Shown one piece after another: positions 1 through 7,869 of a stretch of 22,677 nt of DNA. The position numbers and the translations under genes are program-made. This stretch comes from JBAXRT01 sp037131065. Lineage in GTDB: Bacteria > Bacteroidota > Bacteroidia > Bacteroidales > FEN-979. The notes below the pieces were generated by a model. It worked only from the letters and a program-made list of their open reading frames with translations. It did no database searches and had not been told where the DNA came from. Numbering within the stretch: position 1 is the first letter of the stretch; every line of letters starts with the position of its first letter. The DNA is taken from assembly GCA_037131065.1 (NCBI GenBank), contig JBAXRT010000036.1:1-22677 (forward strand), read 5' to 3'.

Positions 1-5
1 ACGAT

Positions 6-40
6 TTCACTCGTCATTCGTAAATCGTCACTCGTCATTC
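6..40 (-). repeat. Degenerate heptamer tandem repeat (GANTNAC-like units)
   Basis: Read on the minus strand, positions 40 down to 6 divide into five contiguous 7-nt units: GAATGAC, GAGTGAC, GATTTAC, GAATGAC, GAGTGAA. The same stretch appears on the plus strand as a 12-nt direct repeat, CACTCGTCATTC, at 8-19 and 29-40 with a 21-nt period (three heptamers). The array continues toward the left window edge, so its full size is unknown. It overlaps the last codons and the stop of the metallo-hydrolase gene. Function is unknown; from memory, similar short-period repeats occur in intergenic DNA of Bacteroidota. Confidence 0.6.
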
Positions 41-750
41 CTAACGATTCCATGGTGCGCCGTCAACACATATCTGATGGAATCCGGATTGGGAAGGCTT
101 TTAATCGAGATTTCCTGTTCTGTGGTGTTCATATTGAAAAGGCTGATGAAGTGATCAAATTCCCCGTTTTTGTAAGCAAGGTTATCGCCGGTTACGAGGT
201 AGTCGTTGCCGACCAGGTAGCAACTTGAGCCGGGAGTATGGCCTCGCGTGTGGAAGATCTTCACCTTTATCCCGTCAACCGTCAGGGTGTCCAGGTTGTC
301 CAGCAGGGTGTACGGACCGAATTTCCATTTGACCCGTAAAAAGAAAAACTTTCCGTTGGTGCCGTCGATCATCTGCTTTTCCTCTTTGTGCATGTAGATC
401 CTGACATTCTTGAATAGCCCGATCCCTCCGTCGTGATCGGCGTCGGAATGGGTCAGCAAGATGGTATTGATCTGTTCGGGTGTTATCCCGAATTTATCAA
501 GCCCTGCTTTGATCCCCTCGGCGTTTACCCCTGCGTCAACCATAAAATATCCAGTCTTCCCTTTAAAAACATAGACATTTACGTATTGATCCTTTATGCA
601 AAACACTGAATCGTTGATGCGGATGGTCTCTGCAGGGGTCAATTCTCTGGAGGCAATATAGAAACTAAGAAAGAAGCCAAGGACAATGAGCAGAAGGACA
701 CCCACTGCTATAGCAAGGCCGATGAGGGATCGTTTGAGGGGCTTTTTCAT
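28..750 (-). CDS. Membrane-anchored metallo-beta-lactamase-fold hydrolase
   Basis: 240-residue protein of the metallo-beta-lactamase (MBL) superfamily. Residues about 9-32 form one hydrophobic helix after a basic N-terminus, so the catalytic domain is probably anchored in the inner membrane, perhaps facing the periplasm. Visible metal-site motifs are THSDADHDGG (H101, D103, D105, H106), HTPGSS (H171), TGDN (D189) and TAHHG (H232/H233). The second histidine of the classical HxHxDH is an aspartate, a variant seen in other MBL branches, so the protein is probably still active, but the substrate cannot be assigned. Its ATG overlaps the TGA of the upstream lipoprotein gene (ATGA), indicating translational coupling. 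Its last three residues (Asn-Asp-Glu) and its stop codon lie inside the heptamer repeat. Confidence 0.85.
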   Translation of the reverse strand: MKKPLKRSLIGLAIAVGVLLLIVLGFFLSFYIASRELTPAETIRINDSVFCIKDQYVNVYVFKGKTGYFMVDAGVNAEGIKAGLDKFGITPEQINTILLTHSDADHDGGIGLFKNVRIYMHKEEKQMIDGTNGKFFFLRVKWKFGPYTLLDNLDTLTVDGIKVKIFHTRGHTPGSSCYLVGNDYLVTGDNLAYKNGEFDHFISLFNMNTTEQEISIKSLPNPDSIRYVLTAHHGIVRNDE

Positions 751-3269
751 GGTCTCAGGTAAATGTTTGCAGCGTTCCGGTAACCAGGCACATCCAGGTA
801 CCAGTCGGGATAAAGGGTTCCGGAAGATTCTGCCCAGGGTGCAAACATCAGGTAGGCCGATGTGATCTCCTTATTCTCAAAGGTATAGCTGAAACTGGAG
901 GATATCCTGATTGCCCAGGGCAGATTGTTTGCGGTTTTATAGTATTTACCGGTTGCAGGATCGGAGTCATCCTGGGCTGTCCTGAAATAGGCCGTATTTG
1001 CGAGGCTTGTCGGTGGAAAGTCCGGAAGGTGGACCTCCTTCCCCCGGTCCATGTTTACTATCAGGAAAGGATTAAAATCAGCCAGTCCGATATCACTGAT
1101 GGTATATTTATTAGGAGAGAAAATCATTGAAATAGTAATGGTATCAGGATCGATGTACGGAGAACCAGGCTCGGTATTCACGAATGAACCTGATACCGGA
1201 TGCATGATCTTGTTCACATTGTCAAAAGCAATTATGGTGATCTTCTCCTGTCCTGCTTCGGTCCCGTTGGGATTCAGGACAATGAAATTCTCCATTTTCT
1301 GGTAGCCCTCTACTTGTATATCCGACTGCTGGAGCCCTGCTCCCGGGAGCTGGAAGCCGAATCCATTAGACTGTGAAGCACCCACTGCCCGTATCACAAA
1401 CTTTGCGTTTATCTCAGTCACACGGTTTGAGGCGCTGGTTACCGCCCTGAACTGGTAATCAACAACCAGGTCGTTCAGATCGTAATCACCGGTTCCGGGC
1501 CACAGATCTTCAAAAGCAAGTGTGGAAAAACCGGAAGCCGGAAAATAATTTACAAATGCCCTGGCAGGGTCATGTGGAAAACTGTCATCCTGGTCGGGGA
1601 CACCGTCTCCATCGGCATCCGGAGCGTTGCCCTGCTGGTTGTAATTGGCCTGGATCTCGGTCTGGCTCAATGCTTTTCCATAGATCCTGACTTCATCAAC
1701 CGACCCTTTGAAAAATTTCTGGGATGCATTATCCGAACCGATCGAAACATCACGGGCATTGACCTTGAGTTTACCTGAAATCGCTTTGCTGTTTTTTAGC
1801 TGGCCGTTCACGTAGAGGTTCAGCGTTGTTCCGTCATAGGTTACAGCAATATGGTACCACTCGTTCAGGATCGGAACACCACCTCCCCACTCCAGGGTCT
1901 GGCTGGTATTATTGTCAAGACGAACGCCACCTTGCCATCCGTTCCATTTATCCTGGCCGATCCCGTGACCATCCCAATCTCCCTTCTGAAATATTTTTGC
2001 AGATTTATTTTCCTCCGATTTAGCCCAGACCATCATGGTTATGGCGTTTACCGGGTTAAGGTTGAATGCATTCGGGATCTTTACATTATCAGTGGCACCA
2101 TTGAATTGAAGACAAGTCCCGGCGATGCCGGCACTCCATGTGGCGCCTGTGATCGTCCCGTTGTTACCCCCGGTGGCATCATTGACTACATTGCCATATC
2201 CTTCATCCAGCGCCCATGATGAGATCAGGTAACCCGACCCGTTATCCGGATCAGGAGTGGAGGCATAGATCATGCTGACTTCCGAGTCCGTAAGCGCGCG
2301 GTCATAGAGCAGAACCTCATCCATGGTTCCTTTAAAGGGATTGATTGTGTTCTGATTACCGATATATACGTCTGAATTTGAGGTATTCAATGTACCGGAA
2401 TTTGTTCCGCTAACCTTAAGGACCCCGTCAATGAATAGTTTCATTGTTGTCCCGTCGTAGGTTGCAGCTACGTGGTGCCAGTCGGCATCCAGGATCCTGT
2501 CGGCATAGTTCATGACAATGCTGCGCCAGGCCGGGGTATAAAGCTGAAATGAGACCTTGCCCTGGGAATCTATCTTAACGATGTATTTCACGTTCTGGAA
2601 GATGAAAGTTCCTTCCGAACCTGTCTGGTTCTGCCTGAACCAGAAAGAGAAGCTTATTTTATCACCGGTGAGATTGATTGATGCATTGTACGGAACCTGC
2701 ACATGTCCTGTGATCCCGTCAAATTTAAGTGCGCTTCCCCTGATGCCGGGTGTCCAGGTGGAGGAGTATACCGTTCCGTTATGCTGTCCCAATGCGTCGC
2801 CGGCGACCGTCCCTGAATTTTCATCGAAGTGCCAGGCAGCGATCAACCCCTGGGGTGGGACCTGGTCTGAAGCTGCGATAAAACTGTTTTTGAGCGGAGA
2901 ACCCTGGCCCGCCAGGTTCACCTCAATCGTTGATCCGGTAATCATGACTTCAACGCCATTGACAAGGACTTTCTGCACGTAAGCCGGAAGGGAGATGATC
3001 GTATTATAGGGTCCGGAAAGAATGCTGTAGAATCCCTTATGGTAGCAGGCTGTCCCATCTTCGGAGGTGATACTGATGACAACCGATTGATCCGAAGTGA
3101 TACTGAATTCAATCTTTCTTGTTGTCTCCCATGAAAACCCGGAAGCGACCTTCAGATCCTCCATCTTCCTCTCCCCGGGAATACCGGGATAGGAATTCAG
3201 CTTCCTGCAGGCTGAAGTCAAGATAATGATCACCAGCAGGAATAATTGAAATCCTCTTGAATTAAACAT
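747..3269 (-). CDS. Surface lipoprotein with two LamG domains and a LruC (DUF4842) domain
   Basis: 840 residues. The hydrophobic N-terminus ends in a lipobox, LTSAC, predicting lipidation at Cys21. Two LamG/concanavalin-like jelly-roll domains follow in tandem (about 146-337 and 350-545). They are recognisable as copies: each begins with a W-x-x-D-E-G/S pattern, has 'GIxGxxLxFxG' and 'WxHxAxTYDGT', and ends near 'K-G-x-x-DEV'. A thrombospondin type 3-like calcium loop, DADGDGVPDQDD, sits at 551-562. The remainder (about 570-840) is a LruC domain, marked by FEDLWPGTGDYDLNDLVVDY. The likely role is a cell-surface adhesin or glycan-binding lipoprotein; LamG domains bind glycans or proteins, and the LruC function is poorly defined. 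A good phylum-type promoter lies 12-50 nt upstream. The MBL gene is coupled at the 3' end. Confidence 0.88.
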   Translation of the reverse strand: MFNSRGFQLFLLVIIILTSACRKLNSYPGIPGERKMEDLKVASGFSWETTRKIEFSITSDQSVVISITSEDGTACYHKGFYSILSGPYNTIISLPAYVQKVLVNGVEVMITGSTIEVNLAGQGSPLKNSFIAASDQVPPQGLIAAWHFDENSGTVAGDALGQHNGTVYSSTWTPGIRGSALKFDGITGHVQVPYNASINLTGDKISFSFWFRQNQTGSEGTFIFQNVKYIVKIDSQGKVSFQLYTPAWRSIVMNYADRILDADWHHVAATYDGTTMKLFIDGVLKVSGTNSGTLNTSNSDVYIGNQNTINPFKGTMDEVLLYDRALTDSEVSMIYASTPDPDNGSGYLISSWALDEGYGNVVNDATGGNNGTITGATWSAGIAGTCLQFNGATDNVKIPNAFNLNPVNAITMMVWAKSEENKSAKIFQKGDWDGHGIGQDKWNGWQGGVRLDNNTSQTLEWGGGVPILNEWYHIAVTYDGTTLNLYVNGQLKNSKAISGKLKVNARDVSIGSDNASQKFFKGSVDEVRIYGKALSQTEIQANYNQQGNAPDADGDGVPDQDDSFPHDPARAFVNYFPASGFSTLAFEDLWPGTGDYDLNDLVVDYQFRAVTSASNRVTEINAKFVIRAVGASQSNGFGFQLPGAGLQQSDIQVEGYQKMENFIVLNPNGTEAGQEKITIIAFDNVNKIMHPVSGSFVNTEPGSPYIDPDTITISMIFSPNKYTISDIGLADFNPFLIVNMDRGKEVHLPDFPPTSLANTAYFRTAQDDSDPATGKYYKTANNLPWAIRISSSFSYTFENKEITSAYLMFAPWAESSGTLYPDWYLDVPGYRNAANIYLRP

Positions 3270-3287
3270 CTTCAGTTATTGAATAAA

Positions 3288-3319
3288 CAAAGTTACAGAA
3301 GGTGCAGGGTGAAAACAAG
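3288..3319 (-). promoter_or_regulatory. Bacteroidota-type promoter for the LamG/LruC gene
   Basis: The minus strand reads CTTG (3319-3316), a 20-nt spacer, then TAACTTTG (3295-3288), which matches the TAnnTTTG -7 element exactly and gives the expected 19-21 nt spacing to the -33 element. The -33 matches TTTG at three of four positions. The predicted transcript start near 3281 would leave a leader of roughly 12 nt before the ATG at 3269. Confidence 0.6.
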
Positions 3320-3482
3320 GAACAATTAGTATATGTCACCAGAAACTTTGTTCTCGTTCCTGTGCATCTGCATGAAATCTTGATTCAAACACTCCTTTCC
3401 ACCGTTCAGAGAGATTTTTTTCAAGAACAGCGTGATCACTTTTGCCGGGTTTTTTTCCCGGCCGGATATCTCTATTTTTCAC

Positions 3483-3490
3483 TATTTTTG
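3483..3490 (+). promoter_or_regulatory. TAnnTTTG -7 element upstream of the Nramp gene
   Basis: TATTTTTG matches the Bacteroidota -7 consensus exactly and lies 20 nt before the Nramp ATG. No good -33 TTTG is visible at the expected distance; that position falls in the GC-rich inverted repeat at 3444-3462, which could be an operator. Confidence 0.5.
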
Positions 3491-3510
3491 GATAACGGAA
3501 TTTACTATCA

Positions 3511-4773
3511 ATGCTTTTTGATTTCATCAGGGATCTCAGACGAAAAGACCATAAGCCCCGTTTCGGCGGATTGGATATCCTGAAGTATATCGGGCCGGGG
3601 TTGCTCGTGACGGTCGGTTTCATCGACCCCGGGAACTGGGCATCGAATATCGCTGCCGGGTCGGGGTTTGGATATCAATTACTTTGGATGATAACCCTTT
3701 CGACCATCATGCTGATCATTCTCCAGCACAATGTAGCTCACCTCGGCATAGCAACAGGTCTTTGCCTCTCGGAAGCAGCCACCCTTCATACACCCAAATA
3801 TGTCTCAAAAACCATACTGATCACGGCCATGGGAGCTTCGGTGTCCACCTCCCTGGCAGAGATCCTGGGCGCCTCCGTTGCCCTGAACATGCTCTTCAAC
3901 ATTCCGATCCCGGCCGGCGCCATCCTGACCTTTGCCTTTGTACTGATCATGCTGCTGACAAATACCTACCGGAAGATCGAAAAGTTTATCATTGCCTTTG
4001 TGTCGATTATAGGTCTCTCATTTCTTTACGAACTGACCCTTGTTCATATCGACTGGGTGCAGGCGGGCATCGGCTGGGTCAAACCCACCATCCCGCAGGG
4101 ATCGATCATCATCGTCATGAGCGTCCTTGGGGCCGTGGTCATGCCGCATAACCTTTTTCTCCATTCGGAGATCATACAGAGCCGGCAATGGAACCTGGAA
4201 GATGAAAAAATCATTAAACGGCAACTCGATTATGAGATGTTCGATACCCTCTTCTCGATGATCATCGGGTGGGCCATCAACAGCGCCATTATCCTGCTGG
4301 CAGCAGCCACCTTCTTTTCCAACAAGATCCCGGTCGGCGAGTTGCAGCAGGCACAAAGCATCCTTCAGCCCCTTCTTGGAAATTTTTCCTCCATCGTATT
4401 TGCCATTGCCCTCCTTTTCGCCGGCGTTGCATCCTCCATCACCTCCGGGATGGCCGGCGGTTCGATCTTTGCCGGGATCTTCGGGGAGCCATTCGATATC
4501 AAAGACAACCACTCAAGGCTGGGAGTGCTGATCTCCCTGGCACTCTCGCTGCTCATCATCTTTTTCATCCGGAATCCTTACCGCGGACTGATCATTTCAC
4601 AGATGGTCCTGAGCATTCAGCTGCCATTTACCATCTTTTTACAGATCTACCTGACCTCCTCTGAAAAAGTTATGGGAAAGTATAAGAACAAACTACGCAC
4701 AACGATCCTGTTGCTGATCACGGGCGGAACGGTTGCCTACCTTAATATCCGGCTGCTGCTCAGTATTTTTTAA
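3511..4773 (+). CDS. Nramp-family divalent metal cation transporter (MntH-like)
   Basis: 420 residues, the usual length for bacterial Nramp proteins, with about eleven hydrophobic segments. Both family signatures are present: the TM1 metal-binding motif DPGN (in 'GFIDPGNWASN') and the TM6 motif MPHN (in 'VVMPHNLFLHSE'). These supply the Asp, Asn and Met ligands typical of proton-coupled Mn2+/Fe2+ importers in the cytoplasmic membrane. The intact motifs argue against the Mg2+- or Al3+-selective branches. The gene is preceded by its own -7 element and is followed after nine nucleotides by another one, so it is probably transcribed alone or with weak read-through. No Mn riboswitch or clear MntR/Fur box is seen. 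The assignment as an Nramp transporter is firm; the preferred metal is inferred. Confidence 0.92.
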   Translation: MLFDFIRDLRRKDHKPRFGGLDILKYIGPGLLVTVGFIDPGNWASNIAAGSGFGYQLLWMITLSTIMLIILQHNVAHLGIATGLCLSEAATLHTPKYVSKTILITAMGASVSTSLAEILGASVALNMLFNIPIPAGAILTFAFVLIMLLTNTYRKIEKFIIAFVSIIGLSFLYELTLVHIDWVQAGIGWVKPTIPQGSIIIVMSVLGAVVMPHNLFLHSEIIQSRQWNLEDEKIIKRQLDYEMFDTLFSMIIGWAINSAIILLAAATFFSNKIPVGELQQAQSILQPLLGNFSSIVFAIALLFAGVASSITSGMAGGSIFAGIFGEPFDIKDNHSRLGVLISLALSLLIIFFIRNPYRGLIISQMVLSIQLPFTIFLQIYLTSSEKVMGKYKNKLRTTILLLITGGTVAYLNIRLLLSIF

Positions 4774-4781
4774 ATTCTGCT

Positions 4782-4789
4782 TACCTTTG
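4782..4789 (+). promoter_or_regulatory. TAnnTTTG -7 element for the PHP/GT39 pair
   Basis: TACCTTTG lies nine nt after the Nramp stop codon and 33 nt before the ATG at 4823. Its position supports that start over an ATG at 4733 inside the Nramp gene. No clear -33 TTTG is seen. Confidence 0.5.
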
Positions 4790-4822
4790 CCGTCAATACG
4801 CCGGTTATTCAAGAACGCCCTG

Positions 4823-6073
4823 ATGAAGTTGATCAAATGGATATTAAAATTTCTGCTTAAGGCCCTGCTTGGGGTAGTTCTTTCCATCATATTAATAGAA
4901 CTTCTCATCTCCTTTGCTGCCCCGGTTTATGATTTTCCACGTCCGGAGCCTTTTTCGGGCAGCCAGTGGTTTAATCCCTACCGGGATATGGACAGCACCT
5001 GGTGGCGAAAGGCGAACTTCCATTTTCACACAAGGGCATGGGGCGGCCTGACGGCCGGCAGAGAAAACAGCTACGATGAATTTTACCAGACCTACAATAA
5101 AATGTTCGGGTATGATGCCCCCCAAATCACAAATTACCAGCGGATCGACCGTGCCTTCTCCGATTCTGCCTTTTATATCCCGACTTATGAGCATGGTTTT
5201 GGCGTAAGGAAGAAGCACCAGATGCTCATCGGAGCCAGGAAAGTGCTATGGCTCGATTATTCCCTTTACCAGAACATCCATCACAAGCAGCATATCCTTA
5301 ACCTGCTTCGGGACGATAACGATATCGTTGCCCTTGCGCATCCGGACTGGGAAAATGGTTACCCAACCGACCAGGTAAGGCTTCTTACCAATTATGACCT
5401 GATGGAGGTATTGGATAACAACTGGCGTTCGGAACCTCAATGGGATTCTGCCTTATCCGCCGGGCGCCCGGTTTTCATCCTTTCGGATGATGATGCCCAT
5501 GATATCAGCAACCCTAACCAGATCCACCGGTGTGTTACCTATATCAATTCCCCGAAGATTGACAGGAATGATCTGGTCTATTCCCTGAAACGGGGGAATG
5601 CCTTTGGCGCCGAGATTTACCAGATGGACAATGAGACCTTTGAGAGAAAGGCGGAGCTGGCGAAAGAGATACCGGTCCTGAATTCCGTCAGGATCAAAGA
5701 TGATACGCTGTGGGTTTCGGTTTCGGAAAAGGTATTCAAGTTCAATTTCATCGGCCAGGGAGGGAAGATCAGGAGGATCACCTATCTCAGGGATAAAGCC
5801 TGGTATAAGCTAAAACCGGAAGACACTTATATCAGGACGGAGGTCATCTTCATCAAAAAATTCAGATTCCCCTATGTTGGTCAGGGAACTCGGTTCCTGC
5901 TGAACCCGGTGTTCCGTTACAATGGCGACTTCCCGGAGAACTCCTTAAAGGCTGAGATCAACTGGCCGCGGACATGGATCTTCCGGATCCTTGGCTATGG
6001 CTCCCTGCTTGGGCTCGGATGGTTCATCTTTAAGTTCAGGCAACTGAGAAAGATCAGAAAGAGACATTCATGA
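4823..6073 (+). CDS. Membrane-anchored PHP-domain-like protein, degenerate metal site
   Basis: 416 residues from the ATG at 4823. That start is chosen because it gives a clean N-terminal membrane helix (about 4-31) and follows the -7 element; the frame is open back to 4733 within the Nramp gene. Residues about 60-265 look like a polymerase-and-histidinol-phosphatase (PHP) domain: HFH (H67, H69), a TYEHG segment (E123, H124), AHP (H173) and SDDDAHD (D222-D224, H226). The usual second motif, normally T-D-H, reads I-T-N-Y (102-105), so at least two metal ligands are replaced. A second hydrophobic segment (about 388-405) and a basic tail close the protein. It may be a phosphoesterase with an altered metal site or a non-catalytic relative. 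The stop overlaps the start of the glycosyltransferase gene (ATGA), suggesting a shared role in envelope glycan or lipid metabolism. The substrate is unknown. Confidence 0.7.
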   Translation: MKLIKWILKFLLKALLGVVLSIILIELLISFAAPVYDFPRPEPFSGSQWFNPYRDMDSTWWRKANFHFHTRAWGGLTAGRENSYDEFYQTYNKMFGYDAPQITNYQRIDRAFSDSAFYIPTYEHGFGVRKKHQMLIGARKVLWLDYSLYQNIHHKQHILNLLRDDNDIVALAHPDWENGYPTDQVRLLTNYDLMEVLDNNWRSEPQWDSALSAGRPVFILSDDDAHDISNPNQIHRCVTYINSPKIDRNDLVYSLKRGNAFGAEIYQMDNETFERKAELAKEIPVLNSVRIKDDTLWVSVSEKVFKFNFIGQGGKIRRITYLRDKAWYKLKPEDTYIRTEVIFIKKFRFPYVGQGTRFLLNPVFRYNGDFPENSLKAEINWPRTWIFRILGYGSLLGLGWFIFKFRQLRKIRKRHS

Positions 6074-7869
6074 ATTCCAACCGTCGTATTTACTGGACCC
6101 TCGGGATCCTGCTCTTCTTATCGGCAGTGGCGAGGGGATTTATTGCCGGTTTTATTGAGCTGGGAAATGATGAGGTCTATTACTGGACCTATGCAAAATT
6201 TCCTGACCTGAGCCATTTCGACCATCCCCCGATGGTAGGCTGGATGATCCAGCTCTTTACCCTGAACCTGCGGTTCGAGAGCGAGTTCTTTATCCGCCTT
6301 GCCTCTGTTGTGCTCGGAACTGCCAGCACCTTCATCATGTTCCTGATCGGCAAACAGGTCAGGGATGGACTGACAGGGCTCTATGCTGCCCTCCTGTACA
6401 CCACCTCTTTTTACGGTTTCATCCTTTGCGGCACTTTTATCCTTCCCGATACACCCCAGGTAGTCTTCTGGCTCCTCACCCTCTATTTTCTCCTGAGGGC
6501 TCTGCCCGACCGGGAGCTGACAAAGAAAAGCCGGAACTTTTTTTTCATTGCCGGGATTACTGCGGGACTCGCCCTTTTATCAAAATACCACTCCATCTTC
6601 CTGATGACCGGCGCCTTCTTTTATATCCTGATCTATAACCGGAGATGGTTTAAGGCAAAGGAGACCTATGGCGCTTTCCTGGCCTTCATACTCCTTTTTT
6701 TTCCGGTGGTCTTCTGGAATGCAAGCAACGATTTCATTACCCTGAAATTTCACGGAAACAGGGTCGGAATAACTGAAACCGGGATCCAGCCGGCCTACTT
6801 CCTTACTGAGGTCGTCGGACAGTTCTTTTACAACAACCCAGTGAATGTCATCATCATCCTGTTTGCCTTTGTTGCACTCGCCAGGAAAAGGGATATTCTT
6901 GACAAGCCTTACCAGCGGATCATCCTCTGGATCAGCCTGCCGATGGTTTTGGTATTCCTGGGCTTTTCACTTTTCAGGAGCACCCTCCCTCACTGGACGG
7001 GTCCCGCCTACCTCGGGTTCATCATCATCGCCGCAGCATATCTTTCCGGGGTGAAGGAGCGGAAGAAGCGCCGTTACCTCTTTCCCTGGCCGATCGTCGT
7101 CTCCATGCTTTTTATGACCGGCGTCATTACTGTGGCTGTGAGCCAGGTCAGGACAGGATGGATCCCTCTTCAGAAATGGAAGATGGATGATGTTTCAACG
7201 GATCTTTATGGCTGGAAACAACTCGGAGAAAAATTCGCCCCGGTAGCAGCCTGGAATGAATCGCATTTTCTCGTCGGAAAAGGTTCGCCGATCTTTACCT
7301 TCCGGTGGTTCCCGGCCGCCAATTTTGACTATTACGTTGCCCGCCCGATCGATAAAAAGGTTTACTGTTTCGGGGAGCTGGAACGGATCCACAAGTATTT
7401 CTGGATCAATAAGGAGAGAGGGAATCTCTTAAAAGGAACCGATGCCTGGTATATTGCCCTGAGTGATGATTATGAGGATCCGGCTCTCCTTTACGGGAAA
7501 GATTATGAATTCATCATGCCTGCTGATACCCTGCCCATCCTCCGGGGGAAAGACACGATCAGGAAGGCGTTTGTCTTCCGACTGATCCAGCGTAAAGAGG
7601 ACCTGATCCTTGTAAGATCCGACACCCTTGCAAAACCTGAAAGGGAGAAATCGGCTGTCGATACGGTGAAATACCTGAATTCCCAGATCCGTTCAAATCC
7701 CATGTGGATGAATATACTCCAGAAAAAAGCGGCGGAACAGGGCATCCTGCTGGATGACATGATCCGCCGCGAGGTCGACAGTATCATCAAAGATCAGCGG
7801 CGGCTGAATGCCGGGCGGATCGATACCCTTATTTCGGTCCCACCATCTTCTTCGGGTCCACAATTTTAG
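6070..7869 (+). CDS. GT39 (PMT/ArnT-like) integral membrane glycosyltransferase
   Basis: 599 residues. The N-terminal two thirds hold about ten hydrophobic helices with the acidic first-loop motif of GT39/PMT_2 enzymes ('ELGNDEVYYW', then 'SHFDHPPMVGW'). Such enzymes transfer a sugar from a polyprenyl-phosphate donor to an acceptor on the outer face of the inner membrane. Residues about 360-515 form a soluble region. The tail (about 518-599) is helical and charged, with the pattern IRSNPxWMxxxxxKAxxxGIxxDxMIRR, which I have seen in other Bacteroidota proteins, so it may be a small accessory domain. The start is coupled to the PHP-like gene by ATGA. The 3' end overlaps the convergent fumC by 41 bp. 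Donor and acceptor cannot be told from sequence. Confidence 0.85.
   Translation: MNSNRRIYWTLGILLFLSAVARGFIAGFIELGNDEVYYWTYAKFPDLSHFDHPPMVGWMIQLFTLNLRFESEFFIRLASVVLGTASTFIMFLIGKQVRDGLTGLYAALLYTTSFYGFILCGTFILPDTPQVVFWLLTLYFLLRALPDRELTKKSRNFFFIAGITAGLALLSKYHSIFLMTGAFFYILIYNRRWFKAKETYGAFLAFILLFFPVVFWNASNDFITLKFHGNRVGITETGIQPAYFLTEVVGQFFYNNPVNVIIILFAFVALARKRDILDKPYQRIILWISLPMVLVFLGFSLFRSTLPHWTGPAYLGFIIIAAAYLSGVKERKKRRYLFPWPIVVSMLFMTGVITVAVSQVRTGWIPLQKWKMDDVSTDLYGWKQLGEKFAPVAAWNESHFLVGKGSPIFTFRWFPAANFDYYVARPIDKKVYCFGELERIHKYFWINKERGNLLKGTDAWYIALSDDYEDPALLYGKDYEFIMPADTLPILRGKDTIRKAFVFRLIQRKEDLILVRSDTLAKPEREKSAVDTVKYLNSQIRSNPMWMNILQKKAAEQGILLDDMIRREVDSIIKDQRRLNAGRIDTLISVPPSSSGPQF

Larger units (their letters stand above)
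3270..3510. other. Divergent intergenic region between lipoprotein and Nramp genes
   Basis: This 241-bp gap is the longest in the window. It holds outward-facing TAnnTTTG promoters at both ends and a small inverted repeat: GCCGGG at 3444-3449, a loop of seven T, then CCCGGC at 3457-3462, about 20 bp upstream of the Nramp -7 element. I found no convincing riboswitch, metal-regulator box or small gene. The overlapping open frames here have no family features. Confidence 0.5.

Noticed and set aside
1..45. Possible CRISPR repeat at the left edge
   Set aside because: The units are 7 nt (21-nt period) with no spacers and no cas genes nearby; it is a simple tandem repeat.
3302..3623. Short overlapping frames in the lipoprotein/Nramp intergenic region
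   Set aside because: Both run into the Nramp gene or promoter elements, have no conserved features, and one is antisense to the Nramp N-terminus.
4018..4512. 164-codon open frame antisense to the Nramp gene
   Set aside because: The composition is rich in charged residues mirroring the membrane-protein codons; no motif or promoter supports it.
4733..4822. Upstream ATG for the PHP-like gene inside the Nramp gene
   Set aside because: The extra 30 residues overlap the Nramp 3' end, include the sequence of the -7 element, and precede the natural membrane helix.
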